Positions 48,045 to 58,833 of a stretch of DNA of 64,000 nucleotides are shown piece after piece. Below the pieces are notes generated by a model. It saw nothing but the letters and a program-made list of their open reading frames with translations, made no database searches and had not been told where the DNA came from. The DNA comes from Pantoea endophytica (GTDB lineage: Bacteria > Pseudomonadota > Gammaproteobacteria > Enterobacterales > Enterobacteriaceae). The stretch's first letter is position 1, and each line of letters begins with the position of its first letter. The position numbers and the translations under genes are program-made. The stretch lies in NCBI RefSeq assembly GCF_002858935.1, contig NZ_PJRT01000024.1, forward strand, positions 62,001 through 126,000, in the 5' to 3' direction.

Positions 48045-50230
48045 CAGTCGCTCTCCCGCACCAGCCAAAGCGTTGCCAGCGGCGGTAAGGTCAAACTCAG
48101 CGACTGCGGCCGACCGTGACTCTCCATCTCATCGGTGTGTACCACGCCGTGATTGCGCGTGTCGCTGCCGTGATAATCGTGCTGATCGGTATTCATGATC
48201 TCGCGCCAGCCGCCACGCTGGTTGACGCCAAAGCGATAGTTGTGACGCGCCACTGGCGTAAAGTTGCTGGCTACGATGATTTCATTGCCGTCGCGATCGC
48301 GGCGCACAAATACAAACACGGAGTTTTCGTAGTCATCGACCACCAGCCACTCAAAACCTTGCCCATCAAAGTCGAGTTGATGCAGCGGCGCGTAATGGCG
48401 ATAGGTGTGATTGAGATCGCGCACCAGACGATGCACGCCGTTGTGCCAGTTATCCTCACCTTCCAGCAGATGCCAGTCGAGGCTGGTGTCGTGGTTCCAT
48501 TCGCGACCCTGCGCAAATTCATTGCCCATAAATTGCAGCTTCTTACCGGGGAAACCCCACATCCAGCCGTAATAGGCGCGCAGGTTAGCGAACTTTTGCC
48601 AGGCATCGCCCGGCATGCGATCGAGAATCGAACGTTTGCCGTGCACCACTTCGTCATGCGACAGCGGCAGCACGAAGTTTTCGGTGTAGTTGTAAATCAT
48701 GCCAAAGGTCATCAGCTGATGATGATAACGGCGATGCACCGGGTCGAGCTTCATATAGTCCAGTGTGTCGTGCATCCAGCCAAGGTTCCATTTGAACCAG
48801 AAGCCGAGGCCGCCATCTTCTGAAGGGCGCGTAACGCCGGGATAATCGGTGGACTCTTCCGCCACCGTGACGCTGCCCGGTGCGGCGCGACCCAAAACGC
48901 GGTTGGTGTGACGCAGGAACGAAATCGCTTCGAGGTTCTCGCGTCCACCAAACTGGTTCGGCACCCATTCGCCTTCGGCGCGGCTGTAATCACGGTAGAT
49001 CATTGATGCCACCGCATCGACGCGCAGCCCATCAATGCCGAAACGCTCCATCCAGTACAAGGCGTTGCCGGAGAGATAATTGCTCACTTCACGGCGACCA
49101 AAGTTGTAGATCAGCGTGTTCCAGTCCTGATGAAAACCTTCGCGCGGATCGCTGTGTTCGTAGAGTTCGGTGCCATCGAACTTCGCCAGGCCGAAATCAT
49201 CGCTTGGGAAGTGGCCTGGCACCCAATCGAGCAGCACGTTAATACCAGCATCATGCGCGGCGGCCACGAAGTGGCGGAACTCATCGCGCGTACCGAAACG
49301 GCGCGTCGGCGCATACATGCCGAGCGGCTGATAGCCCCAGCTGCCGTCGAAGGGGTGTTCGTTAATCGGCATCAGTTCGATGTGCGTGAAGCCCATCTCT
49401 TTAACGTAAGGAATCAGCTGTTCCGCCAGCTCTTTATAGCTGAGCCAGAAGTTGTTATCGGTGTGACGTCGCCATGAACCGAGGTGCACTTCATAAATCG
49501 AAATCGGCTGGTCAAAAGCATTGGCGGCCTTACGCTGCGGCTGCATCTCGGTTTTCGGCGGCAGCCCGCAGATCATCGAGGCGGTTTGCGGACGCATCTG
49601 CGCTTCAAAGGCGAAGGGATCGGCTTTGATGCGCATCTGGCCGGAATTATCCACGATTTCAAATTTATACAGCTGACCGTTTACCGCGCCCGGCACAAAC
49701 AGTTCCCAGACGCCAAGTTCACGGCGAAAACGCATGGGATGACGTCGGCCATCCCAGAAGTTGAACTCGCCTACCACCGATACGCGACGCGCGTTAGGTG
49801 CCCAAACGGCGAACCGCGTGCCGTGCACGCCATCAATGGTGGTGCCGTGCGCGCCGAGGGTTTCGTAGGGACGCAGATGCGTGCCTTCACCCAATAACCA
49901 TGCATCCATCTCCTCCAGCAGCGGGCCGAAGCGATAGGCATCATCAATCAGGTTTTGCTGGCCGTGCCAGTTCACCGCCAGCTGATAACCAAAGCGGTTT
50001 TTACGACGCGGAATCACGCCACTGAAGAAACCGCGTGAGTCGAGGCAGGTAAGCTGAGCACATTTGCGTCCGGTGTTGGTTTCAATGACCCAAACATCGG
50101 AGGCATCGGGCAGCAGCGCACGCACTTCAAGGCCTGCAGCCGTTTGGTGCATGCCCAGTAGTGAAAAGGGATCGGCATAATTCCCGGCAAAAAGGGCATT
50201 GATCGCCTGGCGATCGGGAAGCTCTGACAT
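48044..50230 (-). CDS. glgB: 1,4-alpha-glucan branching enzyme GlgB
   Basis: This 728-aa GH13 enzyme (same as E. coli) forms alpha-1,6 branches. Two N-terminal beta-sandwich domains (CBM48; '[30 protein letters not shown]') precede the barrel: '[15 protein letters not shown]' (nucleophile Asp), '[10 protein letters not shown]' (Glu) and '[12 protein letters not shown]' (Asp). It is the first gene of glgBXCAP and lies downstream of asd on the same strand, separated by asd's terminator and about 310 bp. Confidence 0.97.
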   Translation of the reverse strand: MSELPDRQAINALFAGNYADPFSLLGMHQTAAGLEVRALLPDASDVWVIETNTGRKCAQLTCLDSRGFFSGVIPRRKNRFGYQLAVNWHGQQNLIDDAYRFGPLLEEMDAWLLGEGTHLRPYETLGAHGTTIDGVHGTRFAVWAPNARRVSVVGEFNFWDGRRHPMRFRRELGVWELFVPGAVNGQLYKFEIVDNSGQMRIKADPFAFEAQMRPQTASMICGLPPKTEMQPQRKAANAFDQPISIYEVHLGSWRRHTDNNFWLSYKELAEQLIPYVKEMGFTHIELMPINEHPFDGSWGYQPLGMYAPTRRFGTRDEFRHFVAAAHDAGINVLLDWVPGHFPSDDFGLAKFDGTELYEHSDPREGFHQDWNTLIYNFGRREVSNYLSGNALYWMERFGIDGLRVDAVASMIYRDYSRAEGEWVPNQFGGRENLEAISFLRHTNRVLGRAAPGSVTVAEESTDYPGVTRPSEDGGLGFWFKWNLGWMHDTLDYMKLDPVHRRYHHQLMTFGMIYNYTENFVLPLSHDEVVHGKRSILDRMPGDAWQKFANLRAYYGWMWGFPGKKLQFMGNEFAQGREWNHDTSLDWHLLEGEDNWHNGVHRLVRDLNHTYRHYAPLHQLDFDGQGFEWLVVDDYENSVFVFVRRDRDGNEIIVASNFTPVARHNYRFGVNQRGGWREIMNTDQHDYHGSDTRNHGVVHTDEMESHGRPQSLSLTLPPLATLWLVRESD

Positions 50231-50546
50231 GACTTTCTTCCTATGATTTTGCGCAGGCGACCAGAGTCGGCAGGATTATCGCCTCGGGTGCGCTGCTTTT
50301 CATTGAGCCATAGGTACACCGTGAGGACACAACCGTCCGTGGGAAAGATCTTCACCGTGTACAACAACCATTCAGTTCGAAAAAACAAAAACAGTTAACA
50401 ACCGGCACATCTCTGTTAAATCATAGCTTGGGGATAGCAGAAGCCAGGGAGGATCGTGAAAAATACTTATCGGGCAAGCAAAAAAGGGAAGCGGATCACT
50501 TGTCAGGCGCAATTTGCATGAATTTTTGCGGCCTGGATAATTAAAA
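50231..50546. other. Upstream region of glgB
   Basis: This 316-bp stretch between the glgB start and the asd terminator contains no coding frame and must hold the glgB promoter. I see no perfect CRP site and do not assign a -10/-35 pair. The sequence near 50390-50430 is AT-rich (GTTAACAACCGG, TTAAATCATAGC). Confidence 0.4.
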
Positions 50547-50570
50547 AAAGGCCGGGAAACCCCGGCCTTT
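50541..50570 (-). terminator. Intrinsic terminator of asd
   Basis: Minus strand: AAAGGCCGGG-GTTT-CCCGGCCTTT, a perfect 10-bp stem followed by TTTTAA. It lies 18 bp behind the asd stop. Confidence 0.93.
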
Positions 50571-50587
50571 CTGGTTTGCCGCTGCGC

Positions 50588-51697
50588 TTAGTCGATCAGC
50601 AGACGCAGCATGCGGCGCAGCGGTTCAGCCGCGCCCCACAGTAACTGATCGCCCACCGTGAAGGCGGAAAGGTATTCCGGTCCCATGTTCAGTTTGCGCA
50701 GGCGGCCTACTGGCGTGGTCAGGGTGCCGGTGACGGCGGCTGGCGTCAGTTCGCGCATGGTGATGTCGCGGTCGTTTGGCACCACTTTCACCCATTCGTT
50801 ATGCGAGGCCAGAAGCTGTTCGATTTCGCTCAGCGGCAGGTCTTTTTTCAGCTTCAGAGTGAATGCCTGGCTGTGGCAGCGCAGCGCACCAACGCGCACG
50901 CACAGGCCATCAACCGGAATCACACTGCTGGTACGCAGGATTTTGTTGGTCTCCGCCTGGCCTTTCCACTCTTCGCGGCTCTGGCCGTTATCCAGCTGCT
51001 TGTCAATCCACGGAATCAGGCTGCCCGCCAGCGGTACGCCGAAATTGTCGGTTGGCAACGTGCCAGAACGGGTGAAATCGGTCACGCTGCGTTCGATATC
51101 CAGAATTGCCGAAGCCGGATCCTGGAGCGATTTCGCCACGTGGTCATGCAGCATGCCCATCTGCGTCAGCAGTTCACGCATATGACGCGCGCCGCCGCCT
51201 GATGCCGCCTGATAAGTCGCCACCGAGGCCCATTCAACCAGATCGTTAGCAAACAGACCGCCCAGCGACATCAGCATCAGGCTGACGGTGCAGTTACCGC
51301 CGACAAAGGTTTTGATGCCGTTATCGAGGCCCTGACGAATCACGTTATGGTTAACCGGATCGAGAATGATGATGGCGTCATCTTTCATGCGCAGCGTGGA
51401 AGCCGCGTCAATCCAGTAACCCTGCCAGCCGCTTTCGCGCAGCTTCGGATAGACTTCACTGGTGTAATCGCCGCCCTGGCAGGTGATAATAATATCCAGC
51501 GCCTTCAGCGCCTCGATATCAAAAGCATCCTGCAGCGCACCGGTCGACTTACCGCCGAATGTCGGCGCCGCCTGACCAAGCTGTGACGTGGAGAAGAAGA
51601 CCGGATTGATGACATCAAAATCGCGTTCTTCGCTCATGCGTGACATCAGCACTGAGCCGACCATGCCACGCCAACCAATAAAACCTACATTCTTCAT
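50588..51697 (-). CDS. asd: Aspartate-semialdehyde dehydrogenase Asd
   Basis: This 369-aa enzyme (E. coli 367) reduces aspartyl phosphate to the semialdehyde shared by lysine, diaminopimelate, methionine and threonine synthesis. NADP loop '[17 protein letters not shown]', catalytic Cys136 in '[17 protein letters not shown]', and His in '[18 protein letters not shown]'. Together with lysC at 54.6 kb, two consecutive steps of the pathway are near each other here, which is not so in E. coli. Confidence 0.97.
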   Translation of the reverse strand: MKNVGFIGWRGMVGSVLMSRMSEERDFDVINPVFFSTSQLGQAAPTFGGKSTGALQDAFDIEALKALDIIITCQGGDYTSEVYPKLRESGWQGYWIDAASTLRMKDDAIIILDPVNHNVIRQGLDNGIKTFVGGNCTVSLMLMSLGGLFANDLVEWASVATYQAASGGGARHMRELLTQMGMLHDHVAKSLQDPASAILDIERSVTDFTRSGTLPTDNFGVPLAGSLIPWIDKQLDNGQSREEWKGQAETNKILRTSSVIPVDGLCVRVGALRCHSQAFTLKLKKDLPLSEIEQLLASHNEWVKVVPNDRDITMRELTPAAVTGTLTTPVGRLRKLNMGPEYLSAFTVGDQLLWGAAEPLRRMLRLLID

Positions 51698-51892
51698 TTT
51701 CTGTCCGTCTCGGGTGCTCTCGAAAGAGGCCGTGTGGTGCGAGGAAAAGACTGGCCGGATAATCGTGCCGGTCTGCGTAATAATCAGGTTTACCTATGAC
51801 CGTCAACTCTACAAAATGCAGCACTTCTGGCAAGTGAATTAATTCGATTGCGCCAACTTTTTCAGCAGTACAACTAATAATGGCTAACCAAC

Positions 51893-52486
51893 ATGACTGA
51901 AATGATATCCGCGACCATATTGCTGTTGTTGATTATGGATCCGCTGGGCAACCTGCCGATTTTTATGTCGGTATTGAAGCATCTGGAACCCAAACGCCGC
52001 CGCGTGGTACTGATGCGCGAAATGCTAATTGCGCTGATTCTGATGCTGCTGTTTTTATTCGCCGGTGAACGCATCCTGGCGTTTCTCAATCTGCGCACCG
52101 AAACCGTGTCGATCTCCGGCGGCATCATTCTTTTCCTGATCGCCATCCGCATGATTTTCCCGTCAGAGGAGAGCAGCTCGAGTGGCTTGCCGGCCGGTGA
52201 AGAACCATTCCTTGTGCCGCTGGCGATTCCGCTGGTGGCCGGTCCGTCGCTGCTGGCGACGCTGATGCTGTTGTCGCATCAATATCCCAACCAAATGACG
52301 CACCTGGTCGGCGCGCTGCTGATCGCGTGGGGCGTGACGGTGGTGATTCTGCTGATGTCGGGGCTGTTTTTACGCCTGCTGGGCGACAAAGGCGTTAACG
52401 CGCTGGAGCGCCTGATGGGATTGATTTTGATTATGCTGGCGACGCAGATGTTCCTGGATGGGATTCGTACCTATCTGAAGCTGTAA
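51893..52486 (+). CDS. yhgN: MarC-family membrane protein YhgN
   Basis: This 197-aa inner-membrane protein (E. coli 197) has six hydrophobic segments and the MarC/UPF0056 motifs 'LLLIMDPLGNLPIFMSVLK' and 'VPLAIPLVAGPSLLATLMLL'. The function is unknown. It is divergent from asd (195-bp gap), as in E. coli. Confidence 0.93.
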   Translation: MTEMISATILLLLIMDPLGNLPIFMSVLKHLEPKRRRVVLMREMLIALILMLLFLFAGERILAFLNLRTETVSISGGIILFLIAIRMIFPSEESSSSGLPAGEEPFLVPLAIPLVAGPSLLATLMLLSHQYPNQMTHLVGALLIAWGVTVVILLMSGLFLRLLGDKGVNALERLMGLILIMLATQMFLDGIRTYLKL

Positions 52487-52504
52487 TACATTCAGAGCGC
52501 AGGC

Positions 52505-52538
52505 AGCGTAACGGCGCAATTTATTGCGCCGCTACGCT
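52505..52538. repeat. Half-element of the 61-bp palindromic repeat
   Basis: AGCGTAACGGCGCAAT-TT-ATTGCGCCGCTACGCT is a palindrome with 15 of 16 arm positions paired. Its centre equals the right arm of the 61-bp repeats (GGCGCAATTTATTGCGC). It lies between the convergent ends of yhgN and the BASS-family carrier. Confidence 0.8.
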
Positions 52539-52573
52539 ATGTGCATGAATTGAATGTGATGCTTTTTTGAATA

Positions 52574-53497
52574 TTACTTCTGCTTCTTATCGATCGGTTT
52601 ACCCGACCAGTAACCGGCCAGCAGCGAACCTGACAGGTTGTGCCACACCGAGAACAGCGCGCCCGGCAAGGCCGCTAACGGCGAGAAGTAAAGTTTGCCC
52701 AGCGTCGCCGCCAGACCTGAGTTCTGCATGCCCACTTCCAGCGCCAGCGTGCGGCAGGTCGATTCATCGAAGCCAAACAGCTTACCGCCCCAATAACCGC
52801 CCAACAGACCGATCGCGTTGTGCAGGATCACCGCCACAATCACCATCAAGCCGACAGAACCGATAAAGCCCTGGCTGCCAGCCACCACCGCGCTAATGAT
52901 CAGCAGAATGCACACCATCGAAAACGCCGGCAGATAAGGCTCAACGCGGCGCACCACGCTATTCATGGAGTGATGGATAATCAGACCCAGGCTAATCGGA
53001 ATCACCACGATTTTCACGATGCTGAGCAGCATGCCGACCACATCCACCTGAATGTGGGTATCAACGTAGAAGCGTGTCAGCAGCGGTGTGGCGAATACAC
53101 CTACCAGCGCCGACACGGATGAGATGGTCACCGACAGCGCCACATCGCCCTTCGCCAGATAAATCATCACGTTAGAAGCGGTGCCGCTGGCCACGCTGCC
53201 GACCAGAATCATGCCTGCCGCCAGATCCGGTGGCATCTGGAACAGCTTCGCCAGGCCCCACGCGGCCAGCGGCATCACCAGATAATGCAGGAAAGTCCCG
53301 GCGATCACCGGCGCAGGACGCACCAGCACGCGTTTGAAATCATCAATGTTTAGCGTCACGCCCATGCCGAACATAATCAGCATCAGCAGGTAAGTCACCC
53401 ACGGCCCAATGCCGAGAAAGGTGCCAGGAGAATAATAAGCAGCGACCGAGAGCAGCACGGCCCAGAGCGGGAACAGGCGGGTAAGTTTGCCGAGCAT
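52574..53497 (-). CDS. Bile acid:sodium symporter (BASS) family transporter
   Basis: This 307-aa inner-membrane protein has ten hydrophobic segments and BASS motifs ('[21 protein letters not shown]', '[32 protein letters not shown]' and '[21 protein letters not shown]'). Members from enterobacteria include PanS, which takes up ketopantoate, and it may be that protein, but I cannot separate it from other BASS carriers by eye. It has no counterpart here in E. coli. It sits between yhgN and aqpZ, at the right junction of the rearranged block. Confidence 0.85.
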   Translation of the reverse strand: MLGKLTRLFPLWAVLLSVAAYYSPGTFLGIGPWVTYLLMLIMFGMGVTLNIDDFKRVLVRPAPVIAGTFLHYLVMPLAAWGLAKLFQMPPDLAAGMILVGSVASGTASNVMIYLAKGDVALSVTISSVSALVGVFATPLLTRFYVDTHIQVDVVGMLLSIVKIVVIPISLGLIIHHSMNSVVRRVEPYLPAFSMVCILLIISAVVAGSQGFIGSVGLMVIVAVILHNAIGLLGGYWGGKLFGFDESTCRTLALEVGMQNSGLAATLGKLYFSPLAALPGALFSVWHNLSGSLLAGYWSGKPIDKKQK

Positions 53498-53632
53498 AAC
53501 CAGACTTCCTTAGGAATTTTTTTATATTGCCACAGATGAAATGTCGCGCAGGGAACGACCACAGCGACGGACGCGGGATCATAACATTTCATTATCTTGA
53601 CGTAAGGCGGGAAGTCGCTTGCGGGGCAAAAT

Positions 53633-53656
53633 GCGGATCGGCTGCTGCCGATCCGC
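53633..53656 (-). terminator. Hairpin behind aqpZ
   Basis: GCGGATCGGC-TGCT-GCCGATCCGC is a perfect 10-bp stem; on the minus strand it is followed by ATTTTG. It is a likely, somewhat weak, intrinsic terminator of aqpZ. Confidence 0.7.
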
Positions 53657-53671
53657 TGAAATACGGCAAAG

Positions 53672-54364
53672 TTACTCTGCTTTTTCCAGTGCAAAGCGGT
53701 AGATCGCACCACCAATCGCGGCACCGATAATCGGTAACAACCAGAACATCCACAGCTGTTCCAATGCCCAGCCGCCCTGGAAGATCGCCACACCGCTACT
53801 GCGCGCCGGGTTGACTGAGGTATTGGTGACGGGAATGCTCACCAGGTGAATCAGCGTTAGCGCCAGGCCGATTGCAATGGGCGCGAAGCCAGCCGGAGCA
53901 CGTTTATCGGGCGCGCCCATGATCACAATCAGGAACACGGCGGTCAGCACCAGCTCGGCGATCATGCCCGCCTGCAGGCTAAAGCCCCCCGGCGAATGTT
54001 CACCGTAACCGTTCGACGCGAAGCCGCTGGCCACGGCATCGAAACCGGCTTTACCGCTGGCGATCAAATACAGCACGCCAGCAGCCGCAACCGCGCCGAC
54101 CAGCTGCGCGATAATATAAGGCACAACCTGCGCCGTCGGGAAACGTCCGCCAACCGTCAGACCGAGGGTGACCGCCGGGTTAAAATGGCCGCCCGAAATA
54201 TGGCCGACGGCAAATGCCATTACCAACACCGTCAGACCAAACGCCAGCGCAACACCAGCAAAACCAATACCCAATTCTGGAAACGCCGCGGCCAAAACCG
54301 CACTACCACAACCGCCCAACACCAGCACGAAAGTGCCCAGCGTTTCAGCCACTAATCTTTTCAT
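53672..54364 (-). CDS. aqpZ: Aquaporin Z
   Basis: This 230-aa water channel (E. coli 231) has six membrane helices and both NPA boxes (residues 62-64 and 185-187). The selectivity filter Phe42, His173, Thr182, Arg188 is that of water-selective aquaporins rather than glycerol facilitators. It stands alone with its own promoter region and terminator. Its location next to lysC differs from E. coli. Confidence 0.95.
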   Translation of the reverse strand: MKRLVAETLGTFVLVLGGCGSAVLAAAFPELGIGFAGVALAFGLTVLVMAFAVGHISGGHFNPAVTLGLTVGGRFPTAQVVPYIIAQLVGAVAAAGVLYLIASGKAGFDAVASGFASNGYGEHSPGGFSLQAGMIAELVLTAVFLIVIMGAPDKRAPAGFAPIAIGLALTLIHLVSIPVTNTSVNPARSSGVAIFQGGWALEQLWMFWLLPIIGAAIGGAIYRFALEKAE

Positions 54365-54577
54365 CTCTGCTCCCTCAAATAATTTAATGTTTTCGCGGCG
54401 GGATTATCGTTTTTGGCGATTGAAGCGCAACCGAAGAATAAGGGATTAGGGTGATTTTTAGGCGATAGCAGCGTATTTGAGACGGTTCTCGCGAGCTATG
54501 ATGGGGTTCATCAGAAATGTCTGGCGCGAAGCAGTGAATGCCGCTGGGCTTGAATTATTGTTTAAAAAATTTCACCA

Positions 54578-54604
54578 ATAAAAAAGCCGGACCCGGTCCG
54601 GCTT
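54578..54604 (-). terminator. Intrinsic terminator of lysC
   Basis: Minus strand AAGCCGGACC / GGTCCGGCTT followed by TTTTATTGG; about 8 bp of stem with a small loop. It lies 25 bp behind the lysC stop. Confidence 0.9.
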
Positions 54605-54628
54605 GATTCCGCATGCTAAAAACTGGCC

Positions 54629-55984
54629 TTAAGAACCAAAAAGATTCTTGTGCAGCGCACGTACCACTTCCTCGGCATCTGGGGTTGGCACCAGGAAGCA
54701 AAGGTTATAACTGCTGGCACCGTAACAAATCATGCGCAGGTTGAACGGCTCGAGTGCGCCAAACACTTCTTTGCCGACGCCGCACGCTTTTGACAGGTTG
54801 TTGCCGATGATCGCCACCAGCGCCAGATTCTCTTCCACTTCCACACGGCACAGTGAAGAGAGCTCAGTCAACAGCGCCTGGGTCAGCAAGCTGTCGCCGG
54901 TGGTGGTTGAACCGGTGCTGTCCAGCGTCAGCGCCACGCTCACTTCGGAAGTGGTCACCAGATCAACGGAGATGCTGTGGCGCGCCAGAATGTTAAACAC
55001 TTCGGCGAGGAAGCCATGTGCATGCAGCATGTTCAGGCTGTGCAGCGTTACCAGCGTCTGCTTACGACGCAGCGCCAGCGCACGGAACAGCGGTGGATTC
55101 TTGGTTTCGTTGCACACGCGCGTACCTCCCGCGGCCGGATCTTTGCTCGAACCGACAAACACCGGAATATCGCTACGCACAGCTGGCAGCAAAGTGGCCG
55201 GATGCAGCACTTTGGCACCAAAGATCGCCATCTCCGCTGCTTCTTCGAAGGTAATCTCTTCGATGCGTTTAGCGGTGGACACCACGCGTGGATCGGTGGT
55301 GTAGATACCGGCCACATCGGTCCAGATATCAATGCGCGCGGCCTGCAGCGCTTCGCCCAGCAGCGCAGCGGTATAGTCGCTGCCGCCACGACCAAGCGTG
55401 GTGGTGCGGCCTTTGATTTCGCTACCGATAAAGCCCTGCGTCACCACCAGCGCTTGCGCAATGCGCGGCTGCAGCTGCGTTGCGGCCAGCTCTTTCAGCG
55501 TCGCCACTTCGGGTTCTGCGCGACCAAAACGATCGCTGGTGCGCATCACTTTACGCACGTCAAACCATTCGCTGTTGACCTGACGCTCGCGCAGAATCTC
55601 CACGAACAGCAGCGTCGACATCAGCTCACCGTGGCTCACCAGCTCATCGGTTAGCGCATGTGAGGTTGCCAGCGAGGTGGCTTCAGACAGCATGGTGATG
55701 TTTTCCAGCATGCGATCAATCTCATCGCGGATCACATCCGGCGATTGCAGACGATCGATGATGGCATATTGAATACGGCGGATTTCATCCAGCAGGTAAG
55801 CGCGCTGCGCTTGTTCCTGGCCTTCAGCAAGGGCAACCAGCAGATTGGTCACGCCAGCGGAGGCAGAGAGCACCACTAAGCGGGTATTGGCGTCCGACAG
55901 CACAACATCTGCGCTGCGGTTCATAGCATCAAAATCGGCAACGCTGGTGCCGCCAAATTTAGCCACGATAAGATTTTGGGACAT
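54629..55984 (-). CDS. lysC: Lysine-sensitive aspartokinase III LysC
   Basis: This 451-aa kinase (E. coli 449) phosphorylates aspartate, the first step to lysine, methionine and threonine. Kinase domain 'IVAKFGGTSVADFDAM' and 'TTLGRGGSDYTAALLGEALQA' followed by two C-terminal ACT domains that bind lysine ('MLHAHGFLAEVFNILARHSISVDLVTTSEVSVALT'). The 5' leader carries a lysine riboswitch, so both synthesis and activity respond to lysine. Confidence 0.97.
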   Translation of the reverse strand: MSQNLIVAKFGGTSVADFDAMNRSADVVLSDANTRLVVLSASAGVTNLLVALAEGQEQAQRAYLLDEIRRIQYAIIDRLQSPDVIRDEIDRMLENITMLSEATSLATSHALTDELVSHGELMSTLLFVEILRERQVNSEWFDVRKVMRTSDRFGRAEPEVATLKELAATQLQPRIAQALVVTQGFIGSEIKGRTTTLGRGGSDYTAALLGEALQAARIDIWTDVAGIYTTDPRVVSTAKRIEEITFEEAAEMAIFGAKVLHPATLLPAVRSDIPVFVGSSKDPAAGGTRVCNETKNPPLFRALALRRKQTLVTLHSLNMLHAHGFLAEVFNILARHSISVDLVTTSEVSVALTLDSTGSTTTGDSLLTQALLTELSSLCRVEVEENLALVAIIGNNLSKACGVGKEVFGALEPFNLRMICYGASSYNLCFLVPTPDAEEVVRALHKNLFGS

Positions 55985-56100
55985 ATTACGAACCCCGTGT
56001 CAGGTTATCTTTCTTCCGTTTTGGGGCGGAAGACATAGTAGCAGCCTAGGCACAAGAGAAGAGCAGAATTGGGCAGACAAGATCAGTAGTAGACAAGTCA

Positions 56101-56310
56101 CCAAAAGCGCTTCACCTTGCGAACCGTCCGACTGTGGACGATTCTGGTGACAACCCAGAGGATTCAGCCCCTGCAGCCGACAGTGCAACACCCCGCGTGT
56201 TGCCCCACCTCGGCGTCACACCCCCTGATGTGTTCTCTGCGGATACGGATCCTCAAACACACTGCCTGGGCGACGCGCCTCTTCTGGCTTACACCCGGAG
56301 GTGTAAGTAG
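56101..56310 (-). promoter_or_regulatory. Lysine riboswitch (L box) of lysC
   Basis: On the minus strand the leader follows the E. coli lysC riboswitch closely: CCAGAAGAGGCGCG at the 5' side (P1/P2), GGGGGTGTGACGCCGAGG, GGGGCTGAATCCTCTGGGTT, GTCACCAGAATCGTCC, ACAGTCGGACGG, and the closing CTTTTGG that pairs with CCAGAAG. A small hairpin TACACC/GGTGTA precedes it. A further stem, TCTTCCG / CGGAAGA (56012-56033), lies before the ribosome site and may be the expression platform. Lysine binding should shut lysC down. Confidence 0.95.
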
Positions 56311-56317
56311 CGCGCAT

Positions 56318-56346
56318 AAATTACTGATTATTTTCCCCCCTGTCCA
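56318..56346 (-). promoter_or_regulatory. Predicted promoter of lysC
   Basis: TGGACA (56341-56346), 17 bp, TAATTT (56318-56323), placing the transcript start at about 56311, directly before the first leader hairpin. Confidence 0.65.
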
Positions 56347-56664
56347 TCCCCGCACTTTGAGGATTTCTCACTTTTACACTTCGGTAAACGCATCGTTGAA
56401 CAAACGCGCCCACCAACAGCGGCCTAAAGTAGTGTCCGAATCAGACAAAAGCGGCTTTTTTCTGATGCGGCACAGGGAATTCTGCTGGCGCAGCACCGAC
56501 AATCGCTGCCGGATTTACCTGAAACAGTGCGGCCACGGTCACAAATTTTTTCCCTTAGCCAGTAACTGTGGTCATACTCATCCCCGTGCAAGAATGCTAT
56601 GGATGCCGGGCCAGCAGGACGCCCCGGATGGAATGACGGTTCTTATATCAACTAGAGTGTTGCC
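56347..56664. other. Intergenic region upstream of pgi
   Basis: This 318-bp stretch between the lysC promoter and the pgi start must contain the pgi promoter. I see no reliable coding frame, recognised operator or repeat in it. Open frames that cross it run into the riboswitch and are not credible. Confidence 0.4.
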
Positions 56665-58311
56665 ATGAAAAATATCAATCCGACCCAAACCGCTGCCTGG
56701 AAAGCGCTGCAGCAGCATTTTGAGCAGATGAAATCGGTGCAAATCGCCGACCTGTTTGCGCAAGATGCCGATCGTTTTGCGAAATTCTCTGCCACTTTCG
56801 ATGACCAGATGCTGGTGGATTTCTCAAAAAACCGCATCACCGAGGAAACCCTCGAAAAATTACAGGCGCTGGCTAAAGAGACCGATCTGGCAGGCGCCAT
56901 CAAATCGATGTTCTCTGGCGAGAAGATCAACCGCACCGAAGAGCGTGCAGTTCTGCACGTTGCGCTGCGTAACCGCAGCAACACGCCCATTGTGGTGGAC
57001 GGCAAAGATGTGATGCCGGAAGTCAACGCGGTGCTGGCGAAGATGAAAGGCTTCTCCGAGCGCATCATCAGCGGCGACTGGAAAGGCTATACCGGTAAAG
57101 CCATCACCGACGTGGTGAATATCGGGATTGGCGGTTCAGACCTCGGCCCGTTCATGGTGACCGAAGCGCTGCGTCCGTATAAAAACCACCTGAATATGCA
57201 CTTTGTTTCTAACGTCGATGGCACCCATATCGCCGAAACGTTGAAAGATCTCAGCCCGGAAACCACGCTGTTCCTCGTGGCATCTAAAACCTTCACCACG
57301 CAAGAAACCATGACCAACGCCCACAGCGCGCGTGACTGGTTCCTGAAAACTGCGGGCGATCAGCAGCACGTGGCGAAGCACTTCGCTGCGCTGTCGACCA
57401 ACGGTAAAGCGGTGGGTGAGTTCGGTATTGATACCGACAACATGTTTGAGTTCTGGGATTGGGTTGGCGGCCGCTATTCACTGTGGTCAGCTATCGGCTT
57501 GTCGATCATTCTCTCCATCGGCTTCGAGAACTTCGAGCAGCTGTTGAGCGGCGCGCACGCCATGGATAAGCACTTCGCCAACACGCCTGCCGAGCAGAAC
57601 CTGCCGGTCCTGCTGGCGCTGATCGGTATCTGGTACAACAACTTCTTTGGTGCCGAAACCGAAGCGATTCTGCCGTACGATCAGTACATGCATCGCTTTG
57701 CTGCTTACTTCCAGCAGGGCAACATGGAATCCAACGGTAAATACGTTGACCGTGAAGGCAATCCAGTGGATTACCAGACCGGCCCAATCATCTGGGGCGA
57801 GCCTGGCACCAACGGCCAGCATGCGTTCTATCAGCTGATTCATCAGGGCACCAAACTGATTCCGTGCGACTTTATCGCACCAGCACTGAGCCACAACGTG
57901 TTGACCGATCACCATCCAAAGCTGCTGTCGAACTTCTTCGCGCAGACCGAAGCGCTGGCGTTTGGTAAGTCACGCGATGTGGTGGAGAAAGAGTTTACCG
58001 ATGCGGGTAAATCTGCCGAATCTGTCGCGCACATCGTGCCGTTCAAAGTGTTCGAAGGTAACCGCCCAACCAACTCCATCCTGCTGCGTGAAATTACCCC
58101 GTTCAGCTTGGGTGCACTGATTGCGCTGTATGAGCACAAGATCTTCACTCAGGGCGCGATTCTCAACATCTTCACCTTTGACCAATGGGGTGTTGAGTTG
58201 GGTAAGCAGCTGGCAAACCGTATTCTGCCAGAACTGGAAAATGACGCTGAAATTATCAGCCACGATAGCTCCACCAATGGCTTAATTAATCGCTATAAAT
58301 CCTGGCGTTAA
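56665..58311 (+). CDS. pgi: Glucose-6-phosphate isomerase Pgi
   Basis: This 548-aa glycolytic enzyme (E. coli 549) interconverts glucose-6-phosphate and fructose-6-phosphate. Family signatures '[19 protein letters not shown]', '[14 protein letters not shown]', '[18 protein letters not shown]' (catalytic Glu/His region) and the C-terminal '[16 protein letters not shown]' with its catalytic Lys are intact. It is divergent from lysC as in E. coli and closed by a strong terminator. Confidence 0.97.
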   Translation: MKNINPTQTAAWKALQQHFEQMKSVQIADLFAQDADRFAKFSATFDDQMLVDFSKNRITEETLEKLQALAKETDLAGAIKSMFSGEKINRTEERAVLHVALRNRSNTPIVVDGKDVMPEVNAVLAKMKGFSERIISGDWKGYTGKAITDVVNIGIGGSDLGPFMVTEALRPYKNHLNMHFVSNVDGTHIAETLKDLSPETTLFLVASKTFTTQETMTNAHSARDWFLKTAGDQQHVAKHFAALSTNGKAVGEFGIDTDNMFEFWDWVGGRYSLWSAIGLSIILSIGFENFEQLLSGAHAMDKHFANTPAEQNLPVLLALIGIWYNNFFGAETEAILPYDQYMHRFAAYFQQGNMESNGKYVDREGNPVDYQTGPIIWGEPGTNGQHAFYQLIHQGTKLIPCDFIAPALSHNVLTDHHPKLLSNFFAQTEALAFGKSRDVVEKEFTDAGKSAESVAHIVPFKVFEGNRPTNSILLREITPFSLGALIALYEHKIFTQGAILNIFTFDQWGVELGKQLANRILPELENDAEIISHDSSTNGLINRYKSWR

Positions 58312-58330
58312 TTTTCCGGCTAATTTATAT

Positions 58331-58357
58331 AAGGCGGCGTAATTGCCGCCTTTTTTT
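58331..58357 (+). terminator. Intrinsic terminator of pgi
   Basis: AAGGCGGC-GTAATT-GCCGCCTT followed by a run of T; 8-bp stem, 20 bp behind the pgi stop. Confidence 0.93.
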
Positions 58358-58833
58358 GTCAACCAGGCCATCTCACTCGCAATATTATTAATTACTGCCT
58401 TAAACAGGGTTAGAAAATTCTTAAAGTGGCGTAAGGAAATTCGTAATTCTTTTCAATCTACCGCACCTTACCTGGTTTTAAAATGGACCTAATTTAACCC
58501 TAAAAATAGTTTATCCATCTGATAGATCTACGATTTTAATTTAAGCATTATAAGTAAATTCCGATTATTCCCATTCCGTACCAATAATTAGTGCAAAAGT
58601 GAAAAACTCTGCCGTGAAATGCGCAGCCATTCACTTATCCTATTAGCCTGAAAAAAGGCGTTAAAAAAAAGCAGCTAACGCCAATTCGCCGTATTTATCA
58701 CCAGAAAAACCCCGACTTCCTGCCCTCTTTTACTCATGCTGAACTCTGGTAATTTGTTGCCCTATACTGAACGCGCCCGAAATCTGGGTAAATCCTACAT
58801 TCATTGATTCATATAAATGCAGGAAACGTTGTT
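58358..58833 (+). promoter_or_regulatory. AT-rich control region of yjbEFGH with RcsAB-like box
   Basis: This non-coding region of about 480 bp is much more AT-rich than its surroundings. TAAGTAAATTCCGA at 58551-58564 matches the RcsAB consensus TAAGAATATTCCTA at 11 of 14 positions. A hairpin GGCGTTA / TAACGCC (58657-58682, 12-nt loop) lies further down. E. coli yjbEFGH is known to be Rcs-regulated. The exact promoter is not clear to me. Confidence 0.55.

Noticed and set aside
56117..56668. 183-aa open frame on the plus strand between lysC and pgi
   Set aside because: It starts with TTG inside the lysine riboswitch (antisense) and runs over the start of pgi; explained by structured RNA.
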